From NCBI GenBank assembly GCA_025450635.1, contig JANWHA010000020.1:1-37700 (forward strand): 37,700 bases of DNA, read 5' to 3'. This document shows, in pieces, positions 34,022 through 37,700 of this stretch (positions within the stretch are counted from its first letter, which is position 1; the number at the start of each line of letters is the position of its first letter). Source of the DNA: Croceibacterium sp. (GTDB taxonomy: Bacteria > Pseudomonadota > Alphaproteobacteria > Sphingomonadales > Sphingomonadaceae). Under the pieces are notes generated by a model. The model saw only the letters and a program-made list of their open reading frames with translations. It did no database searches and had not been told where the DNA came from. The position numbers were made by a program, and so were the translations under genes.

Positions 34022-36304
34022 ATGAATCTTTGCGTTTCCCGGCTCGCCGGTCTGTCGCTTGGCGCCTTGTCCGTCGCGCTTGCTGCGCCTGCCATGGCTC
34101 AGGACGATCAGAACAAGCCGCAGCCAAACGGCCAGAACAAGGCCGATCAGTCGACCGCGACCGGCCAGGCGACCCAGGAAGCCATTCCCGGCGATCAGTC
34201 CGCACAAGCTCAGAACGGCAACGCGATTGTCGTCACCGGCCTGCGCCGGGCCGAGACGTTGCAGGACACGCCGGCGGCGATCACCGCCTTCGGCAGCCAG
34301 GAAATCGTCAACGCCGGCATCCAGAAGCCGGCCGACTTCATCAACCTGACCTCGAACGTCAATCTGGTCGAAGTGCAGAACGTCGGCACCTCGTTCGTGG
34401 TCATCCGCGGCATCACCCAGGCCCGCAACAGCGAGCCCTCGGTCGCGGTGGTCATCGACGGCGTGCAGCAGGTGAACCCGTCGCAATTCAACCAGGACCT
34501 GTACGACATCCAGCAGATCGAAGTGCTCAAGGGCCCGCAGGGCGCCCTTTACGGCCGCAACGCGATCGGCGGGGCGATCATCATCACCACCAAGCAGCCG
34601 ACCGACCAGCTGGAAGGCGAGGCCACCGTCGGGATCGACAACGGCTTCGGCGCTTACGTCCACGGCGGGGTCAGCGGGCCGATCGCCAACGGGGTGAAGT
34701 TCCGCGTCGCCGCGCTGTACAAGGACACCAACGGCTATATCCCGAACACCTACCTCCACCAAGATGCCGACCCGTACAAGGACTTCGCCGTTCGCGGGAA
34801 CCTGCTGTTCGACATGGGCAGCCGCTGGAACCTCGATCTCAGGGCGGCGACGGACCACACGCGCACGCAGGCGTTCTGGTACAATATCGTCAATGACGTG
34901 AACAACGTCAGCCTGCCGGTGCAAGTCAACAACGCCGGTATCGACAACCGCGACATGAACGATTTCTCGGCCAAGCTGAGCTATGCCGGCAGCGGCTTCA
35001 AGGCCACTTCCGTCACCGCATACGACACCCTCAAGGAAATCCTCACCGGCGACGCGTTCGACTTCCTGCCGATCGACCAATCGTTCTGCCGCGTCACGCC
35101 GTACTGCTTTGACGGCAACCACGACCTCAATCAGAGCCAGTACCTGAACGTCAAGGCGTTCAGCCAGGAGCTGCGGTTCGAGAGCCCCACCTCGACTCCG
35201 TTATTCTGGATGTTCGGCGGCTACCTGGTCTCGACCAACCGGTTCATCTCGACCGGCAACATGATCGATCTCGGCCAGGGGGTGTTCCCGGTGTTCCACC
35301 ATCCGAGCACTAACCCGGCCAATCCGCAGGCGACGTTCCTGTCGGACCAGCAGAACAACTTCGCCTGGTCCGGCTTCGCCAATCTCGGCTACCAGTTCTC
35401 GCCCCTGATCCGGCTCGATGCGGGCATCCGCTATGACCATGACCGGCGCAAGAACACGACCGAGACGCCGCCGGCATTCCTGCCCAACGTGCCCGGTTTT
35501 CCGCAGAGCCACACCGGCGACGTGCGCACCCGCAACTTCAGCGCGTGGCAGCCCAAGGTCACGCTGACCATCACGCCGACCAAGGACCTGACCTTCTACG
35601 GCGGCTATTCGCGCGGGTTCCGCTCCGGCGGCTTCAATCAGACCGGCGTCGGGCCGCTCGCCGCGAGCTCCGGGATCCTCGGCGTCAACGATACCTTCGA
35701 GGCGGAAACGGCCGACACCCTGGAGGTCGGCTTCAAGTCGCAATGGCTGAATGGCATGCTGACGCTCAATGGCGCGGCTTTCACCACGCTGTCGAAGAAC
35801 AGCTATTTCTTCGTGTTCATCGCCGCCAACTCGACGCAAAACCTCGGCAACGTGCCCGAGGTGCGGTTGAAGGGCCTTGAGCTCGAGGCGCGGCTCGCTC
35901 CGACGCGCGACATCCAGCTCGATGCTTCGTGGGGCCTGACTTACGGCAAGATCAAGAAGTTCCCCGATCCGGCGGCGATCGGCAACGAAGCGCCGGACAT
36001 CTCGCGTTCGACGCTCAACGTCGGCGCACAGTTCACGCCCGAGCTCGGCGGCGGCTTCTCGGCGCTGTTGCGCGCCGATTATCGCCGCATCGGGCGGACC
36101 TGGTGGGACGTGTACAACACCACCGTGCGCAAACCGGTGGACCTGGTCGATGCCCGCGCGGGCATCCGCAAGGATAACTGGAGCCTGACCGCGTTCGCGA
36201 CCAACCTGTTCAACAAGAAGTACAACGCCGAGTTCTCGCCCGGCGGCTTCGTGTTCAAGGCCCGCCCGCGGATTTACGGCGTCGAAGGCAGCATGAAGTT
36301 CTAG
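34022..36304 (+). CDS. TonB-dependent outer-membrane receptor
   Basis: A 760-residue receptor with a signal peptide (LAGLSLGALSVALAAPAMA, cut before QDD), a Gln/Asn-rich spacer (about 27-66), a TonB-box-like NAIVVTGLRR, a plug (about 75-185, with YDIQQIEVLKGPQGALYGRN and GGAIIITTK), and a beta-barrel ending in GVEGSMKF with the terminal Phe. It resembles the many sphingomonad receptors of unknown ligand. ATG at 34022 after GGAGGGA. It is not linked to a regulator or transporter here. A palindromic repeat follows and may end its transcript. Confidence 0.93.
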   Translation: MNLCVSRLAGLSLGALSVALAAPAMAQDDQNKPQPNGQNKADQSTATGQATQEAIPGDQSAQAQNGNAIVVTGLRRAETLQDTPAAITAFGSQEIVNAGIQKPADFINLTSNVNLVEVQNVGTSFVVIRGITQARNSEPSVAVVIDGVQQVNPSQFNQDLYDIQQIEVLKGPQGALYGRNAIGGAIIITTKQPTDQLEGEATVGIDNGFGAYVHGGVSGPIANGVKFRVAALYKDTNGYIPNTYLHQDADPYKDFAVRGNLLFDMGSRWNLDLRAATDHTRTQAFWYNIVNDVNNVSLPVQVNNAGIDNRDMNDFSAKLSYAGSGFKATSVTAYDTLKEILTGDAFDFLPIDQSFCRVTPYCFDGNHDLNQSQYLNVKAFSQELRFESPTSTPLFWMFGGYLVSTNRFISTGNMIDLGQGVFPVFHHPSTNPANPQATFLSDQQNNFAWSGFANLGYQFSPLIRLDAGIRYDHDRRKNTTETPPAFLPNVPGFPQSHTGDVRTRNFSAWQPKVTLTITPTKDLTFYGGYSRGFRSGGFNQTGVGPLAASSGILGVNDTFEAETADTLEVGFKSQWLNGMLTLNGAAFTTLSKNSYFFVFIAANSTQNLGNVPEVRLKGLELEARLAPTRDIQLDASWGLTYGKIKKFPDPAAIGNEAPDISRSTLNVGAQFTPELGGGFSALLRADYRRIGRTWWDVYNTTVRKPVDLVDARAGIRKDNWSLTAFATNLFNKKYNAEFSPGGFVFKARPRIYGVEGSMKF

Positions 36305-36314
36305 CGCGCGGATC

Positions 36315-36345
36315 CTCTCCCCTTCCCGCTTGCGGGAGGGGGGAG
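36315..36345. repeat. REP-like palindrome, copy 1
   Basis: CCCCTTCCCGC-TT-GCGGGAGGGG(G) forms a stem of about 11 pairs with one G-U. It lies just after the receptor stop. The core CCCGCTTGCGGG is also found, in inverted order, in copy 2. Confidence 0.75.
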
Positions 36346-36381
36346 GGCCTGATTTCAGAGGGTGGTCGTTCCCACCCCTAA

Positions 36382-36403
36382 CCCCTCCCGCAAGCGGGAG
36401 GGG
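36382..36403. repeat. REP-like palindrome, copy 2 (inverted relative to copy 1)
   Basis: CCCCTCCCGC-AA-GCGGGAGGGG is a perfect ten-pair palindrome with a two-base centre, 37 bases from copy 1 and in the opposite sense (AA against TT centre). It lies just before the end of the convergent glutathione transferase gene. Such dense REP-type elements are common between convergent genes in sphingomonads and may act as two-way terminators. Confidence 0.78.
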
Positions 36404-36413
36404 AACATCTGCC

Positions 36414-37280
36414 TCAGAAGTCCGGGCGCTTCCTCACCGGATCGAACAGCGACTTGTCGAGGGTGTCGAAGTCCTTGGCGGAGTGGCGCTCGGACAAGCC
36501 GCTCTGCGTGTTGACCAGCCGCCCGCGGATCGCGCCGGGGCGGGCGTCTATCGCGCGTGTCCAGCGGCCGACGTTCTCGTATTCGTCGAGGCCGAGGAAC
36601 ACGTCCGAGCGGTTGTAGGCGCCGTGGTAGAGGTTGCCGAGCCAGGTGTAGGCGGCGATGTCGGCGATCGTGTAGTCGGCGCCGGCGAGGTATTCGGTCT
36701 TGCCGAGCTGCATGTCGGCCACCGAGAACAGGCGCTTGGTCTCCATCGCGTAGCGGTCGATGGGGTACTTGTAGCGCTCGGGCGCATACACGTAGAAATG
36801 GCCGAAGCCGCCGCCCATGAACGGCGCGCTGCCCATCTGCCACATCAGCCAGCTCAAGCTCTCGGCCCGCGCCGGCTGGGTCTTCGGCAGCAGGTAATCG
36901 AACTTCTCGGCGAGGTGGATCAGGATCGCGCCGCTCTCGAACACCCGGAACGGCGCGGGGCCGCTGCGGTCGACCAGCGCGGGGATCTTCGAGTTCGGGT
37001 TGATGTCGACGAAGCCGGACCAGAACTGCTGGCTCTCGAAGATCTTGACCAGCCAGGCGTCGTACTCGGCGTCGTAGCCGGCCTCGAGCAGCTCCTCGAA
37101 CATGATCGTCGCCTTCACGCCGTTGGGCGTGCCGAGCGAATAGAGCTGGAACTTGTGCTCGCCGACCGGCAACTCGTGCTCCTCGCGCGCGCCCGCGGTC
37201 GGGCGATTGACGCCGGCGAACTGGCCGCCGTTTGCCGGATCGTATTCCCAGACCTTCGGCGGGGTGTAGACGTCGCTCAT
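36414..37280 (-). CDS. Glutathione S-transferase, YghU type (disulfide-bond reductase)
   Basis: A 288-residue protein, the same length as E. coli YghU (known from memory). Segments such as VWEYDPANGGQFAGVNRPTAG, a thioredoxin-like N-terminal domain (FQLYSLGTPNGVKATIMFEEL, shown here as two parts), the SKIPALVDRSG cis-Pro region and an all-helical C-terminal domain with ADYTIADIAAYTW are visible. YghU-type enzymes bind two glutathione molecules and reduce disulfides or peroxides. The ATG at 37280 matches the family start; an upstream in-frame codon at 37343 is rejected. It is divergent from the topoisomerase gene. Confidence 0.92.
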   Translation of the reverse strand: MSDVYTPPKVWEYDPANGGQFAGVNRPTAGAREEHELPVGEHKFQLYSLGTPNGVKATIMFEELLEAGYDAEYDAWLVKIFESQQFWSGFVDINPNSKIPALVDRSGPAPFRVFESGAILIHLAEKFDYLLPKTQPARAESLSWLMWQMGSAPFMGGGFGHFYVYAPERYKYPIDRYAMETKRLFSVADMQLGKTEYLAGADYTIADIAAYTWLGNLYHGAYNRSDVFLGLDEYENVGRWTRAIDARPGAIRGRLVNTQSGLSERHSAKDFDTLDKSLFDPVRKRPDF

Positions 37281-37369
37281 CGCAAGGCTCCTCGAGTGGA
37301 TGACTTTGTCCGCTGCAATGGCGATGCGAGGCCGGAACCGCAAGGCGCTTCGGCCCGTTCAGCGCGCGC

Positions 37370-37700
37370 ATGGCCACCCGTCCTCCGAAGCTCGTTCACG
37401 TCGAGGATGGCCAGCCGGGGATCACCCGCAAGAAGAGCGGGCGCGGATGGGCCTACTTCGATCCCGACGGCAAGCGCATCACCAAGCGCGCTGAGATCGA
37501 CCGGCTGAACAAGATCGCGCTGCCGCCGGCCTATACCGACGCGTGGTTTTGCCCCGATCCCACCGGCCACATGCTCGCCACCGGCTTCGACGACAAGGGT
37601 CGCAAGCAATACCGCTACCATCCGGATTACCGCACCTACCAGGAGGCCGAGAAGTTCGACCAGTGCCTGGCCTTCGGCGAGCTGCTGCCGAAAGTGCGCA
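37370..37700 (+). CDS. DNA topoisomerase IB, 5' part only
   Basis: The first 110 residues of a poxvirus/bacterial-type topoisomerase IB, which relaxes DNA through a 3'-phosphotyrosine. The N-terminal domain shows RKKSGRGWAYFDPDGKRI, LNKIALPPAYTDAWFCPDP and the conserved GRKQYRYHPDYR. The catalytic domain lies beyond the window. ATG at 37370. Confidence 0.9.
   Translation, partial: MATRPPKLVHVEDGQPGITRKKSGRGWAYFDPDGKRITKRAEIDRLNKIALPPAYTDAWFCPDPTGHMLATGFDDKGRKQYRYHPDYRTYQEAEKFDQCLAFGELLPKVR

Noticed and set aside
1-37700. CRISPR arrays, integrases, transposases or phage genes
   Set aside because: No regularly spaced repeats, recombinase motifs or structural phage proteins were found on either strand.

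Overview
The window reads as chromosomal DNA from a high-GC alphaproteobacterium, most likely a member of the Sphingomonadales. The grounds are: two large TonB-dependent receptors with Sphingomonas-style leaders; a MucR/Ros zinc-finger regulator; a DUF1489 protein; the housekeeping order nfu / nitroreductase / tsaB / rimI / mucR / fur / plsC / miaB; a phoH-ybeY-corC cluster; and the strong G/C third-position bias throughout. No phage, integrase, transposase, CRISPR array or rRNA was seen. No gene-free gap exceeds 300 bases; the longest is 9167-9401.

Layout. 1-5700: the 3' end of a DsbA/FrnE-like oxidoreductase; a secreted-protein gene whose signal peptide carries an in-frame TGA; a small acidic protein; an acyl-CoA synthetase; DUF1489; the magnesium channel mgtE; a divergent cyclophilin; and a TonB C-domain remnant. 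5743-9166 (minus): a LysR regulator, then phoH-ybeY-corC. 9402-9884 (plus): an RcnB-like envelope protein with heptad repeats, lying between phoH and miaB. 9895-15385 (minus): a tightly packed run from nfu down to miaB that combines Fe-S delivery, tRNA modification (t6A and ms2i6A), ribosomal protein acetylation, phospholipid synthesis and two regulators (MucR, Fur). 15495-21847 (plus): an exported M16 peptidase, a class II DAHP synthase and a MASE1-PAS-GGDEF diguanylate cyclase.

21941-25099 (plus) is an ergothioneine operon: egtB, egtD and a DUF5996 gene. The expected ATGA stop/start overlap between egtD and the DUF5996 gene reads ATAA, leaving the last gene with no ordinary start codon. Next come a membrane retropepsin-like protease and a frameshifted aromatic-acid-type MFS transporter, which converges on a large TonB receptor. 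That receptor is divergent from a LysR gene. 31516-33771 holds a VOC protein and a translationally coupled pair of ATP-dependent DNA ligase and exonuclease III. A tRNA-Gln, a second TonB receptor, a pair of inverted REP-like palindromes, a YghU-type glutathione transferase and the start of a topoisomerase IB complete the window.

I did not find a clear-cut new defence or mobile system. The most notable items are the DUF5996 gene coupled to ergothioneine synthesis and its AUA start; three independent point lesions (in-frame stop, lost ATG, frameshift) in otherwise intact genes; a hairpin that could hide the ribosome site of the diguanylate cyclase; and a triple 12-bp repeat in front of the DAHP synthase. 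The lesions could be real decay or assembly errors, and raw reads would separate the two.
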